Made by a program: the position numbers and the translations under genes
Shown: in pieces, positions 33,096 through 41,171 of the stretch
How positions within the stretch are numbered: the first letter of the stretch is position 1
Layout of the letters: the number at the start of each line of letters is the position of its first letter
The notes under the pieces: model-generated
The model's database searches: none
Told to the model about the DNA's origin: nothing
The model's input: the letters and a program-made list of their open reading frames with translations, nothing else
NCBI GenBank assembly: GCA_965223835.1
Contig: CBDCXQ010000001.1
Span: 248,001-312,000, forward strand
DNA length: 64,000 nt
DNA from: CAVYXZ01 sp965223835
GTDB taxonomy: Bacteria; Chloroflexota; Anaerolineae; Aggregatilineales; Phototrophicaceae
Direction: 5' to 3'

Positions 33096-33784
33096 CAGAT
33101 CTACAACATCAGCTCTATTTGATCGCCGATGAAATGCGCAACATGGCGACGCTGAGTAAAACCTATGCGGCGAATGTCTATGAGGTGGAACGCGCTCAAC
33201 AAATGATGAACCTGGCCGTCAAGGTTGCAGCGTTGGCCGACGAGCAACCGGAAACGCTAATAAAGTCAATTTTTGAAGCCGAACCCTGGCAGCGTTTTTC
33301 CCCGGCGATTGGCGTAGATGCACTGGTGCTCAATGTGCAGCAAAAGGTGCTGATGATTCAACGGCGCGATAATCAAACCTGGGCGTTGCCGGGTGGCATC
33401 GCGGAAGTCGGTCAGAGTTTTACGGAAGCCGTCTTACGCGAACTATGGGAAGAGGCCGGTTTACGTGGACGGGCGACTCGACTGCTGGGTGTTTTTGACG
33501 GTAATCTATGGCAGAGTCGGTATAAGGTGCATATTGTGCATCTCGTTTATCGTGTTGAGTGCGTTGATCTGAACCCCCAGCCCGGCATTGAAACGCTGGA
33601 TGCCCGGTTTTTTGACCCGGATAATCTGCCCAGGCACTTGTTTGAGGGTCATGGACCGCGTATCATGCAGTCTATGCAGCAATTAGAATCGATGACGTTC
33701 TTCGACCCCGCTGATAGCTCCAATGCCGATTTGCCACTGTATCAACGACCCCCTCAAACAAAGGATCAATCAGATGCCGACTGA
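33092..33784 (+). CDS. NUDIX hydrolase with N-terminal helical domain
   Basis: 230 residues. The N-terminal 60 residues form a helical hydrolase-associated domain (QLYLIADEMRNMATLS), as in NUDIX_N2-type proteins. The NUDIX domain follows with GGIAEVGQSFTEAVLRELWE and EEAGL; the metal-binding RE-x2-EE is intact, though the first Glu of the box is Gln. Such proteins hydrolyse nucleoside diphosphate derivatives. It lies in a kinase-NUDIX-DUF5990 operon, overlapping the kinase by 4 nt and the next gene by 11 nt. The substrate is unknown. Confidence 0.88.
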   Translation: MTDLQHQLYLIADEMRNMATLSKTYAANVYEVERAQQMMNLAVKVAALADEQPETLIKSIFEAEPWQRFSPAIGVDALVLNVQQKVLMIQRRDNQTWALPGGIAEVGQSFTEAVLRELWEEAGLRGRATRLLGVFDGNLWQSRYKVHIVHLVYRVECVDLNPQPGIETLDARFFDPDNLPRHLFEGHGPRIMQSMQQLESMTFFDPADSSNADLPLYQRPPQTKDQSDAD

Positions 33785-34223
33785 TACTGTCACCATTCAT
33801 ATAATCTGCGAAAATCCCCCGACTGCTCTCGCTGAATTTGATGGCGTCGAGTTTGGTTTGCAGAATAAGAAGCAGGAGATCATCGTCGGGGAGACATTGG
33901 GTGATGGTCAGTTGCGCTTTGTGTGCGAAATGAAGGTTAAACAAACGGACACTGGGCAGCCCAATTTCACCGGTCCGTTGGCGCAGGGCACGGTAAAAGA
34001 GCGCTTTATCTATCTGTCCTATCGGACCTTGCGTGAAGGGAATTGGCACTGGGTTAGACGGATCAAAGTCCACCTGAAGACGATTAGCTGGGAACAGGTC
34101 AAGGCGGCTCAGTCTTCGCCGGGCGCGTTTCTGGTCGCCGCCGTGGATGGACGGGGATCGGCCAGTGTGCCGCTGCTAGGTGATGGATGGACGGTCCAGG
34201 TAGGTGAGGATTCGCCAAAATAG
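33774..34223 (+). CDS. DUF5990 family protein
   Basis: 149 residues. VTIHIICENPP at the N-terminus, EFGLQNKKQEI, then FIYLSYRTLREGNWHWVRRIKVHL and a C-terminal GSASVPLLGDGWTVQ are the pattern of DUF5990, a small soluble beta-rich family of unknown function in Chloroflexota and Actinomycetota. The start at ATG 33774, inside the end of the NUDIX gene, is preceded by AAGGATCAG. It probably belongs to the kinase/NUDIX transcript. Confidence 0.8.
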   Translation: MPTDTVTIHIICENPPTALAEFDGVEFGLQNKKQEIIVGETLGDGQLRFVCEMKVKQTDTGQPNFTGPLAQGTVKERFIYLSYRTLREGNWHWVRRIKVHLKTISWEQVKAAQSSPGAFLVAAVDGRGSASVPLLGDGWTVQVGEDSPK

Positions 34224-34263
34224 TACCGTGATTTGAAGATAGTTGTTTTTAAGGAGACAAAAA

Positions 34264-35346
34264 ATGAAAGCAGCCGTATGTCATGAGTATGGACAACCAT
34301 TGACCGTTGATGAGGTCACGTTGGACGCACCACAAACCGGCGAAGTCAAAGTCAGGGTGGCGGCGACGGCCATCTGTCACTCCGATGTGCATCGTTTGCG
34401 CGGCGACTGGGGTGGCGAGACACCGATTATTCTGGGCCATGAAACCGCCGGAATCGTGGAAGAAATTGGCCCAGGCGTCACGCTGGCAAAACCGGGCGAG
34501 CGGGTCGTGGTGTCGCTACTGCGGTCGTGCGGTCGCTGTGAATTTTGCCAGACGGGAACCCCCAATCTGTGCAATGGTGATTTTGCGCTCAATCGCGAAC
34601 ATCGCATTCATGACCTCCAGGGCAACCCGATTCACCAGGGCATCAAGGTGGCGGGTTTTGCTGAATATGTGGTCGTCGATCAATCACAATTGGCCGTGGT
34701 GCCCGATGAGATGAGTCTGGATACGGCGTCGCTGCTGGCGTGTGGTGTGATTACCGGGTACGGTGCTGCGGTAAATACGGCGCAGGTGACGTCGGGCAGT
34801 GTGGTCGTGGTGATCGGGACTGGCGGTGTGGGTCTGAATGCGGTGCAGGGGGCGGCGATTGCCGGGGCGCGACGGGTGATCGCGATTGATGTGCTGGCGA
34901 ACAAACTTGACGCCGCCTGCGAATTTGGGGCAACTGACCCGATCAACGCCAGTCAGGTAGATGCGGTTGATGCGGTGCGCCAATTAACCGGCGGGCGTAT
35001 GGCTGACTTTGTGCTGGTCACGGTTGGTAGCTCGGCTGCGATTGAACAGAGTTTTACGCTGGTGCGTCCCGGCGGAACGATTGTCCTCGCAGGCATCCCG
35101 GCCCTGTCTGCCAGAGTGATGTTGGATGCACGCCCCTTTGTGGTATCCGGCGGGCGCTTGCTGGGCAGCTACATGGGATCAACGCGCTTGCAGGTAGACA
35201 TGCCCAAACTGATTGAACACTATGAGCGTGGCAATATGTTATTAGACGAATTGATTACCGGGCGCTATCCATTAGAGCAGATCAACGAAGCCATCGAGTC
35301 AATGGAACGGGGCGAGGCCCTGCGCAATGTGATTGTGTTTGATTGA
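34264..35346 (+). CDS. Zinc-dependent alcohol dehydrogenase
   Basis: 360 residues of the medium-chain dehydrogenase family. The catalytic zinc ligands appear in AICHSDVH and GHETAG; the four structural zinc cysteines are in CGRCEFCQTGTPNLC; the NAD(P)-binding loop is GTGGVGLNAVQGA with Asp after IAIDV, favouring NAD. It oxidises primary or secondary alcohols, or reduces aldehydes, in the cytosol. AAGGAG at 34251 supports ATG 34264. No neighbouring gene indicates the physiological substrate. Confidence 0.9.
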   Translation: MKAAVCHEYGQPLTVDEVTLDAPQTGEVKVRVAATAICHSDVHRLRGDWGGETPIILGHETAGIVEEIGPGVTLAKPGERVVVSLLRSCGRCEFCQTGTPNLCNGDFALNREHRIHDLQGNPIHQGIKVAGFAEYVVVDQSQLAVVPDEMSLDTASLLACGVITGYGAAVNTAQVTSGSVVVVIGTGGVGLNAVQGAAIAGARRVIAIDVLANKLDAACEFGATDPINASQVDAVDAVRQLTGGRMADFVLVTVGSSAAIEQSFTLVRPGGTIVLAGIPALSARVMLDARPFVVSGGRLLGSYMGSTRLQVDMPKLIEHYERGNMLLDELITGRYPLEQINEAIESMERGEALRNVIVFD

Positions 35347-35368
35347 TTTGGCACGTGATAGGGGGAAC

Positions 35369-36526
35369 TCAACCGGTACCCTCAATCTCCCATAGGATAA
35401 TTTCGGGTGGACAGAGGAAGCGGGCACGGGGCGCACCTAACCCCTCCATGCCGACACCACGCGAGGTGTAGACGGTAGTGGTGCCCAGTTCATAGCGTCC
35501 CATGATAAATCGCTTACCGAGGTGGCTGCTAGAAAAAATCGCGCCGATGAGGGGCAGGCGAATCTGACCGCCGTGCGTATGACCGCACAGGTACAGGTCA
35601 ATGCCATCAGCGTTGGCTTCCGGGGCGATGTCCGGCGGATGCATCAGCAATAACCGCATCCCGGTTTGTGGTGCATTGAGCATCATTTTCTTAAAGAGCG
35701 CCCTATCTTTTACCATATCGTGCGTCACCGACAATCCCAGAATGTGAAGGGGGCCGCCCGGCGTTGTCACCATCAGCCACTGATTTTGTAGCCATTTGAG
35801 GTTATCCAGCCCCTGCGTAAAGGCCGCGACCCGGGCTGCGGGTTCGACTAACGGGGTGCCCGACACGCAATAAACGCCTAGTGGTGCTGCCCATTCACCA
35901 ATAATTTCGCGGATCGCATTCTCAGCCCGTGGATCATCGGTATTCGACAGATTCACAAAATCGCCGCTAAACACAATCACATCGGGCTGGAGTTCGCTGA
36001 TTTTCTGGTTCAAGTCGCGCTCACGCGGTGTGATACGCTCCATGTGAATATCGCCGATATGGAGCAGGCGCAGCGGTGTGGTGGTCGCCTTGAGTTTGTC
36101 CGTGCGATAGGTCTCGTAGGTAACTCCGAGGCGAAAGGGTTCCACCCAGGTGGCATAGTACACCAGCAACGGAATCGGCAGCAATAACGCTAAAGCCAGC
36201 CACAGCGGAGCCAGAAGAATACCCAGAGTTCCCAGCAGGAGCGCGCGTCCGAGGGCCAACACCAACGCCGAGGGTTTGTCGGGGCCAAAACTGCGGCCAG
36301 TTTGGCGGAGGCGATACAACAATAGCCAATCAATCGCGTTGGCAAGGGCATAGGCTACCGCCAGGATGACCGCTGCTGTTGGGTCATTCAGCCACCAGAT
36401 GACCGTGACCAACCCGATATTGAATGCCATAATCAGGACTAATGCCGGTATCGGTAGCAGTTGCAGGCGGTTCGTATTGACCAGCAGGGTGTGCAGCAGC
36501 GAATCTTCGAGTGGTTCAGGCGTCAC
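35369..36526 (-). CDS. Membrane metallophosphoesterase with altered active-site motif
   Basis: 385 residues. Residues about 25-145 contain four membrane spans. The C-terminal domain (about 150-385) has metal-binding blocks GDIHMER, FSGDFVNLS, LLLMHPPD and CGHTHGGQIRLP of the YaeI-like calcineurin superfamily. The usual G-N-H-(D/E) block is replaced by VSGTPLVEP, so one metal-binding Asn-His is missing. Activity is therefore uncertain. The GTG start shares a base with the stop of the small gene upstream (TAGTG), a sign of coupling. Confidence 0.82.
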   Translation of the reverse strand: MTPEPLEDSLLHTLLVNTNRLQLLPIPALVLIMAFNIGLVTVIWWLNDPTAAVILAVAYALANAIDWLLLYRLRQTGRSFGPDKPSALVLALGRALLLGTLGILLAPLWLALALLLPIPLLVYYATWVEPFRLGVTYETYRTDKLKATTTPLRLLHIGDIHMERITPRERDLNQKISELQPDVIVFSGDFVNLSNTDDPRAENAIREIIGEWAAPLGVYCVSGTPLVEPAARVAAFTQGLDNLKWLQNQWLMVTTPGGPLHILGLSVTHDMVKDRALFKKMMLNAPQTGMRLLLMHPPDIAPEANADGIDLYLCGHTHGGQIRLPLIGAIFSSSHLGKRFIMGRYELGTTTVYTSRGVGMEGLGAPRARFLCPPEIILWEIEGTG

Positions 36527-36756
36527 TAATCACCGGATGTTTTCTGTGAGAGGTCGTTAATGAGAGCACGGAGTTCAAAGCGGATTGTGTCGAGCGCCTT
36601 CGGGTCATCCAGCGAATCGACCAGACCTTGCACAATGATTGCCAGGCGGTAGACATCCTCCGGGCGAGCGGCTTTATCCGCCAGCATCTTGCTCATCGCA
36701 GCGGTAAAGGGATTCGCATTGTGAGTGTGTTCAATATTCTGGGGTTCTTCAGACAT
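36526..36756 (-). CDS. Small hypothetical protein coupled to the metallophosphoesterase
   Basis: 76 residues, mostly helical: NPFTAAMSKMLADKAARPED, VYRLAIIVQGLVDSLDDPK and TIRFELRALINDLS. I do not recognise the family. ATG 36756 has AGGGAG 8 nt upstream, and its stop TAG overlaps the GTG of the next gene by one base. The good start signals and coupling support a real gene. Confidence 0.6.
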   Translation of the reverse strand: MSEEPQNIEHTHNANPFTAAMSKMLADKAARPEDVYRLAIIVQGLVDSLDDPKALDTIRFELRALINDLSQKTSGD

Positions 36757-36852
36757 GATCGTACTCCCTATCATAGCAATGATAAGATGCCATAATGATA
36801 ACATAGAAAGCGGGGCGGTTGTGTGTGGATACCCGGCGCGGGTGGCATTTTA

Positions 36853-37320
36853 TCAGGTTTTGGGCGGTGTATTGTCAGCGATATCTTCCAGCATTCGGGC
36901 AAAAATGTCGGTCAGCAATCGAGCTTCCGCCGCGCTCAAATATTGCGCAAAAAGTTGGTTAATGCCGCTGGCATATACGGGCCACGCACCGCGCATCGCC
37001 TCAATACCTGCGTCTGTGATAATGGCATAGAACCCCCGTCGATCTTCTGGATCGATTTCGCGCCGCAGATACCCCGCTTTTTCGAGACGATCAACCAACC
37101 GGGTCAGGCCGCTGCGGGTGAGTAACACCCTTTCGGCGAGGTCGCTCATGCGGAGTCGTTGATCAGGCACTTCATACAGTTCAATCAGCACATCATACCA
37201 GTTGAGCGGAATCTGTTGGGCCGCACGCAGGCGGGCATCAATGGCGGTGATGAGCTGTGCGTGGGCGGTCAAGAACAAACGCCAGGCGTGTAAGTGTTGC
37301 GAGGGTACTTTTTCATTCAT
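36853..37320 (-). CDS. MarR family transcriptional regulator
   Basis: 155 residues. The winged helix is QRLRMSDLAERVLLTRSGL, TRLVDRLEKAGYLRRE and DPEDRRGFYAIITDAG, the standard MarR recognition helix and wing. Flanking helices form the dimer interface. It diverges from a Rieske protein gene; between them lie two long dyads that fit MarR operators. It likely represses itself and the Rieske gene in response to an aromatic or oxidative ligand, by analogy with the family. ATG 37320 was chosen; 37329 is an alternative. Confidence 0.9.
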   Translation of the reverse strand: MNEKVPSQHLHAWRLFLTAHAQLITAIDARLRAAQQIPLNWYDVLIELYEVPDQRLRMSDLAERVLLTRSGLTRLVDRLEKAGYLRREIDPEDRRGFYAIITDAGIEAMRGAWPVYASGINQLFAQYLSAAEARLLTDIFARMLEDIADNTPPKT

Positions 37321-37339
37321 ACGACGCATTGTACCGAAA

Positions 37340-37361
37340 AATAGTTGCATGCACAACTATT
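37340..37361. promoter_or_regulatory. MarR operator candidate 1
   Basis: AATAGTTG and CAACTATT form 8-base inverted arms around CATGCA. It lies 20 bases upstream of the MarR start, where the regulator would control its own promoter. Confidence 0.7.
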
Positions 37362-37380
37362 CTGTGGTAGACTGCATTTA

Positions 37381-37394
37381 GTTGTGCGCACAAC
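37381..37394. promoter_or_regulatory. MarR operator candidate 2
   Basis: GTTGTGCGCACAAC is a perfect 14-base palindrome that shares the GTTG/CAAC arms of candidate 1. Its centre is 37 bases from that of site 1 and 39-40 bases from the Rieske start codon. Confidence 0.7.
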
Positions 37395-37426
37395 AATTGT
37401 ATATGCAATTAGATGTGAGGTTCAAC

Positions 37427-37732
37427 ATGATTCACACGCTCTGCAAAGTCGCTGAAATTCCGAATGAAGGTACGCGTATTGTCGAATTCTTTGGTCGTTC
37501 GGTCCATGTTTACCGGGCCAATGGTAAGCCGGTCGCGGTAGCGAATACCTGTATGCACTTTGGCGGCCCCCTGGAATGCCAGGACGGTAAGTTCGTTTGC
37601 CCCTGGCATGGCGCGGAATATGCGCTGGAAGATGGTCGCCGCTTGAAAGCCCCGGCTCCAGCAAATTCGAAGTTGATGTTTCTTTCAACCCGTGTCGATG
37701 GCGACGACTTCAATTACGTCTGGGGAGAATAG
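37427..37732 (+). CDS. Rieske [2Fe-2S] ferredoxin-like protein
   Basis: 101 residues. The Rieske ligands are complete: C-M-H in ANTCMHFGGPLE and C-x2-H in FVCPWHGAEY, followed by DGRRLKAPAP, as in ferredoxin components of dioxygenases. No membrane anchor or oxygenase domain is fused. It probably carries electrons for an oxygenase, but none lies in the window. ATG 37427 follows TGAGG. Expression is likely controlled by the divergent MarR protein. Confidence 0.88.
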   Translation: MIHTLCKVAEIPNEGTRIVEFFGRSVHVYRANGKPVAVANTCMHFGGPLECQDGKFVCPWHGAEYALEDGRRLKAPAPANSKLMFLSTRVDGDDFNYVWGE

Positions 37733-37752
37733 CCGCTACATCATTCGCAAGT

Positions 37753-37775
37753 AGCCCTCAATTGGAGGGCTTTTT
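37753..37775 (+). terminator. Rho-independent terminator of the Rieske gene
   Basis: GCCCTC (37754-37759) pairs with GAGGGC (37765-37770) around AATTG, followed by TTTTT. The hairpin is compact and the T tract good. Confidence 0.85.
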
Positions 37776-37903
37776 GCGTTTAACGTCGCTGCGCCGTTCA
37801 AAATGACCACCATCATGATAAACTAAGCATGTGGGGTGGCCTGTTTTGCCACATTCCATTTTATGCCTAAGCCTGTTTCGCTTTGGCCGAAAGGACAAAT
37901 CAT

Positions 37904-38626
37904 ATGAAGCATTATCGCTATTACGACCTCGTGATGGCCCTGTTTGTGACGGTGCTGCTCCTCAGCAACTTGCTCAGCAGTGCCAAGATTATCGACCTGG
38001 GGACGAGCATCGGCCCGCTGGCCTTGATCTTCGATGCGGGGACCCTCGTCTTTCCGATCTCCTACATATTTGGTGACATCTTGACCGAAGTTTACGGCTA
38101 TCAGCGTTCACGCCGCGTCATCTGGATGGGCTTTTTCGCAACGGCGCTGATGGGCTTCTTTGTATGGCTAACGGGCGTGCTGCCGGGTGAGGGTTTCTGG
38201 GAATCGACCGTTGGTCAAACTGCCTATGATTCGGTACTGGGTGGAATCAGTGGTCTGGTCATCGCCAGCCTGGTAGCCTATTTCGCAGGTGAGTTTAGCA
38301 ACAGCTACGTGCTGGCGAAGATGAAGATCGCGACGCAGGGCCGCTGGCTGTGGCTGCGCACGATTGGCAGCACGCTGGTCGGGCAGGGGGTGGATACGAC
38401 CATTTTCATGGTGGTGGCGACGCTGTTGGGCGTGTTTCCGGCGGAACTGCTGGTCGCGTTGATTGTGACCAACTACATCCTCAAGGTAGGCATCGAAGTG
38501 TTGCTGACGCCGGTTACGCTGACAGTGGTTCGGGCGCTGAAGCGGGCCGAGAACGAAGATTATTATGACACCGACACCGACTTTAACCCGTTCCATGTGA
38601 AGCTGGGGATGTCGGAGCAGACGTAG
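37904..38626 (+). CDS. yhhQ: Queuosine precursor transporter (VUT/YhhQ family)
   Basis: 240 residues with about six membrane spans. Diagnostic segments are LLLSNLLSSAKIIDLG, FDAGTLVFPISYIFGDILTE, VYGYQRSRRVIWMGF and IGSTLVGQGVDTTIFMV, all in the order of the COG1738 transporter family. It imports the queuosine precursors preQ0/preQ1. ATG 37904 has AAGGACA upstream. No queuosine biosynthesis gene is in the window. I looked for a preQ1 riboswitch in the 170-base leader and did not find one. Confidence 0.88.
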   Translation: MKHYRYYDLVMALFVTVLLLSNLLSSAKIIDLGTSIGPLALIFDAGTLVFPISYIFGDILTEVYGYQRSRRVIWMGFFATALMGFFVWLTGVLPGEGFWESTVGQTAYDSVLGGISGLVIASLVAYFAGEFSNSYVLAKMKIATQGRWLWLRTIGSTLVGQGVDTTIFMVVATLLGVFPAELLVALIVTNYILKVGIEVLLTPVTLTVVRALKRAENEDYYDTDTDFNPFHVKLGMSEQT

Positions 38627-38642
38627 CACAAAAGAAGTAACC

Positions 38643-39608
38643 ATGACCATTCTCTACCCAGAAATTGAACCCTACGAGACGGGTATGTTGAATGTCGGTG
38701 ATGACCAGCGCATCTACTGGGAAGTATGTGGCAATCCAACCGGCAAACCTGCCGTCGTGCTACATGGCGGGCCGGGTTCTGGTTGTACCGCCGCGATGCG
38801 ACGTTTTTTTGACCCGGCAGCGTATCGCATTGTGTTATTCGATCAACGCAATTGTGGCCGCAGTCGTCCTCACGCCAGTGATCCGCAGGTTGATCTTACG
38901 CTGAACACGACAGACCATTTACTGGCCGATATGGAGGCGTTGCGCCAGCAGCTTGCGATTGAGCGCTGGCTATTGTTTGGCGGTTCATGGGGGTCAACGC
39001 TGGCGCTGGCTTATGCCGAACATTATCCGCAGCGTGTGACTGAAATGATTCTGTACGGCGTCACCACCACGCGGCAATCCGAGATTGACTGGCTCTATCG
39101 CGGCCTGGCCCCGCTGTTTCCTGAACATTGGGCGGCCTTTCGCGCCGGGGCACCGGCGGCTGAACGCGCTGAAGATCTGATTGAGGCGTATCATCACCGA
39201 CTGCACGGTCCCGACCCAGCGATACGCTTGCAAGCCGCTCGTGCTTTTCATGATTGGGAAGCGGCTTCGATTTCAGCTGACCCGGACGCCAAACCCGGTG
39301 AGCGCTGGCTGGACCCCGATTTCCAGTTAGCCCGTGCCCGCATCTGCACACACTATTTTCGACGGCGGGCGTGGTTAGAGGATGGTATTCTGCTACGCGA
39401 GGCGCATAAGCTGGCGGGGATTCCGGGCGTGATGGTGCAGGGGCGGCTCGATCTGATGGCCCCATTGGTCACGGCATGGGAACTGGCACAAGCCTGGCCC
39501 GATAGTGAACTGGTCATCATCGACAACGCGGGGCATTCTCCCGATGATGTGGGTATGAGTGGGGCGCTGGTCGCTGCGACGAATCGGTTTGCACCTATAG
39601 ATTTATGA
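38643..39608 (+). CDS. pip: Proline iminopeptidase
   Basis: 321 residues of the alpha/beta hydrolase S33 family. HGGPGSGC is the oxyanion region; FDQRNCGRS and GGSWGSTLAL carry the nucleophile Ser; the Asp is in VQGRLDLMAP and the His in DNAGHSPDD. N- and C-terminal segments match bacterial prolyl iminopeptidases, which remove N-terminal proline from peptides. The start is set by ATG 38643 with AAGAAG upstream. Its last six bases overlap the convergent acyltransferase gene. Confidence 0.93.
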   Translation: MTILYPEIEPYETGMLNVGDDQRIYWEVCGNPTGKPAVVLHGGPGSGCTAAMRRFFDPAAYRIVLFDQRNCGRSRPHASDPQVDLTLNTTDHLLADMEALRQQLAIERWLLFGGSWGSTLALAYAEHYPQRVTEMILYGVTTTRQSEIDWLYRGLAPLFPEHWAAFRAGAPAAERAEDLIEAYHHRLHGPDPAIRLQAARAFHDWEAASISADPDAKPGERWLDPDFQLARARICTHYFRRRAWLEDGILLREAHKLAGIPGVMVQGRLDLMAPLVTAWELAQAWPDSELVIIDNAGHSPDDVGMSGALVAATNRFAPIDL

Positions 39609-40361
39609 GCGGAGATCTTCCAATTCACCGAAATGTACCTGGGTGGCGACCTGTTGCTTGACGGCATCGGCATCGCGTCGGTCTTTGACGACTTTGGCGG
39701 GAACACCGACGGCAACACTGTAGGGTGGCAGGCTTTTGGTGACGACTGCACCGGCGCCGACGACACACCCTTTGCCAATCGTCACGCCATCAACCACGAC
39801 GACGTTCGACCCCAACCAGACGTCATCCTCGATGGTGATGCCCTCCGCTGTGATGCCCTGATCTTTGATGAAGCAGTCCGGGTCAGTGTAGACGTGGTTG
39901 ACCGCCGCGATCTGGACCTGGGTGCCGGTATATACACCATCGCCGATCTTGACGCCACCTTGACCCCGGATGCAGGTGTATTCACCGAAGAAGCAATTCT
40001 TCCCAGTTTCGATACCAGCGTGGGGCAGGCCGCGAAAATTAAAGGTGTGGAAGATGGTGCCATGCATCAGGCTCGTTCCGGCACCAATCGTGATGCCCGC
40101 CGGCAGGGCATGGAGGTACACCTGGCTGTCGAGATAGACCTGTTTGCCAAGACGAATATTGGCTGGACACAGCAGCCGGACATTATGCTCAATGATGGGC
40201 AGGCCATCAGCTTTGAGCAATGCTTTGTAGGCGATGCCGCGCAATCCCACGCCGACCAGACTCGGCAACCCACCCAGCAGACTCATGATGAACTGCTCGA
40301 TGATGTAACGCGGCAGGCTGGTTGATTGGCTCTGTAGATAGTATTGCAGTTCTTTTAACAT
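39603..40361 (-). CDS. Left-handed beta-helix (hexapeptide) acyltransferase
   Basis: 252 residues. An N-terminal helical lead (LKELQYYLQSQSTSLPRYII) is followed by hexapeptide repeats (ANIRLGKQVYLDSQVYLH, then GVKIGDGVYTG and GITIEDDVWLGSNVVV). The catalytic His lies near NHVYTDPD. The C-terminus SVAVGVPAKVVKDRR is typical of WbbJ/maltose acetyltransferase-type enzymes that acetylate sugars. It is the last gene in the heptose cassette, but a 154-base gap with a repeat separates it from gmhB. ATG 40361 was chosen; longer in-frame starts would enter the repeat. Confidence 0.85.
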   Translation of the reverse strand: MLKELQYYLQSQSTSLPRYIIEQFIMSLLGGLPSLVGVGLRGIAYKALLKADGLPIIEHNVRLLCPANIRLGKQVYLDSQVYLHALPAGITIGAGTSLMHGTIFHTFNFRGLPHAGIETGKNCFFGEYTCIRGQGGVKIGDGVYTGTQVQIAAVNHVYTDPDCFIKDQGITAEGITIEDDVWLGSNVVVVDGVTIGKGCVVGAGAVVTKSLPPYSVAVGVPAKVVKDRRDADAVKQQVATQVHFGELEDLRS

Positions 40362-40395
40362 CGTGGGGTTTCTCTTGAAGGACGGTATATAGAAT

Positions 40396-40470
40396 GCTGG
40401 ATTGACCCCCTCCGTCAGTCTACGACTGCCACCTCCCCTATTGCGATGGGGGAGGCCAGGTGGGGGTGGC
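40396..40470. repeat. GC-rich palindromic intergenic element
   Basis: A 75-base stretch with nested inverted blocks: CCACCTCCCC (about 40430-40439), GGGGGAGG (40447-40454) and AGGTGGGGGTGG (about 40457-40468), preceded by CCCCCTCCGTCAGTC. It folds into a strong hairpin. Its composition differs sharply from the flanks, and it looks like a dispersed repeat. Confidence 0.5.
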
Positions 40471-40515
40471 ATTTAGAAAAAGAAATGGTTGTAGATTTTT
40501 GTTCATTGAATTTTA

Positions 40516-41166
40516 CTACAATACCGTCAATTCTTGTGGCGAGAGCGCCATATGAAAAGCCCGGCGCAATCGCGGGGTGGTCGTCATGGGTTCGCCACCT
40601 TCCAACGCATCGAGTATCATCGTCGTAGCATCCGCCAGATCACAGGCGGCACCAAACCCCACCGGATAATCCATCAAGCACTTGGCAAAGTTACCCTGAC
40701 TGCGGCCACGCCCCGTCATTACCAGAATGCTGCGTGCGCCCACCGCATGACCGGCTTCGACATCGGTCCAGGCGTCGCCCACAATGAAGCTACGGGTCAG
40801 GTCGATGCCAAATTCTTGCGCGGCTTGCTTGAGCATACCGGGCGCTGGCTTACGACACGCACACCGTTCGTGTTTATCATGCGGACAATAGTAAATCTTA
40901 TCAATGTGACCCCCGGCCCGCCGGACGGCTGCCAGCATCCGATCATGAATGTCTGTCAGCGTTGCTTCTGACAGTTGACCCCGGTTGACCACCGCCTGAT
41001 TGGTGACGACAAAAATAGGCAGGTTGGTTTGTGACAGGCGCTTGATGCTTTCCAGTGCACCCGGCAAGAATTCGAACTCGTCCCAGCATTTAACATGATC
41101 GGGGCGATTTTCGTTAATCACCCCGTCACGATCTAAAAACAGTGCACCAGTCGCCGCCATCGCCAT
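40516..41166 (-). CDS. gmhB: D-glycero-D-manno-heptose 1,7-bisphosphate phosphatase
   Basis: 216 residues of the HAD family. LFLDRDGVINEN holds the nucleophile Asp, FVVTNQAVVNRG the second motif and FIVGDAWTDVEAG the metal-binding Asp. The zinc loop CPHDKHERCACRKPAPGML (Cys-x-His...Cys-x-Cys) is diagnostic for GmhB. It removes the C7 phosphate, giving heptose 1-phosphate. The C-terminal tail (about 185-216) is extra and unassigned. gmhA ends 5 nt upstream, so they are in one operon. Confidence 0.9.
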   Translation of the reverse strand: MAMAATGALFLDRDGVINENRPDHVKCWDEFEFLPGALESIKRLSQTNLPIFVVTNQAVVNRGQLSEATLTDIHDRMLAAVRRAGGHIDKIYYCPHDKHERCACRKPAPGMLKQAAQEFGIDLTRSFIVGDAWTDVEAGHAVGARSILVMTGRGRSQGNFAKCLMDYPVGFGAACDLADATTMILDALEGGEPMTTTPRLRRAFHMALSPQELTVL

Positions 41167-41171
41167 CCCAG

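Noticed and set aside
37776..37903. preQ1 riboswitch before the queuosine transporter
   Set aside because: AAACTAAGC is suggestive of the 3' tail of a preQ1-I element, but the pairing loop and conserved TTC-AGC core are missing.
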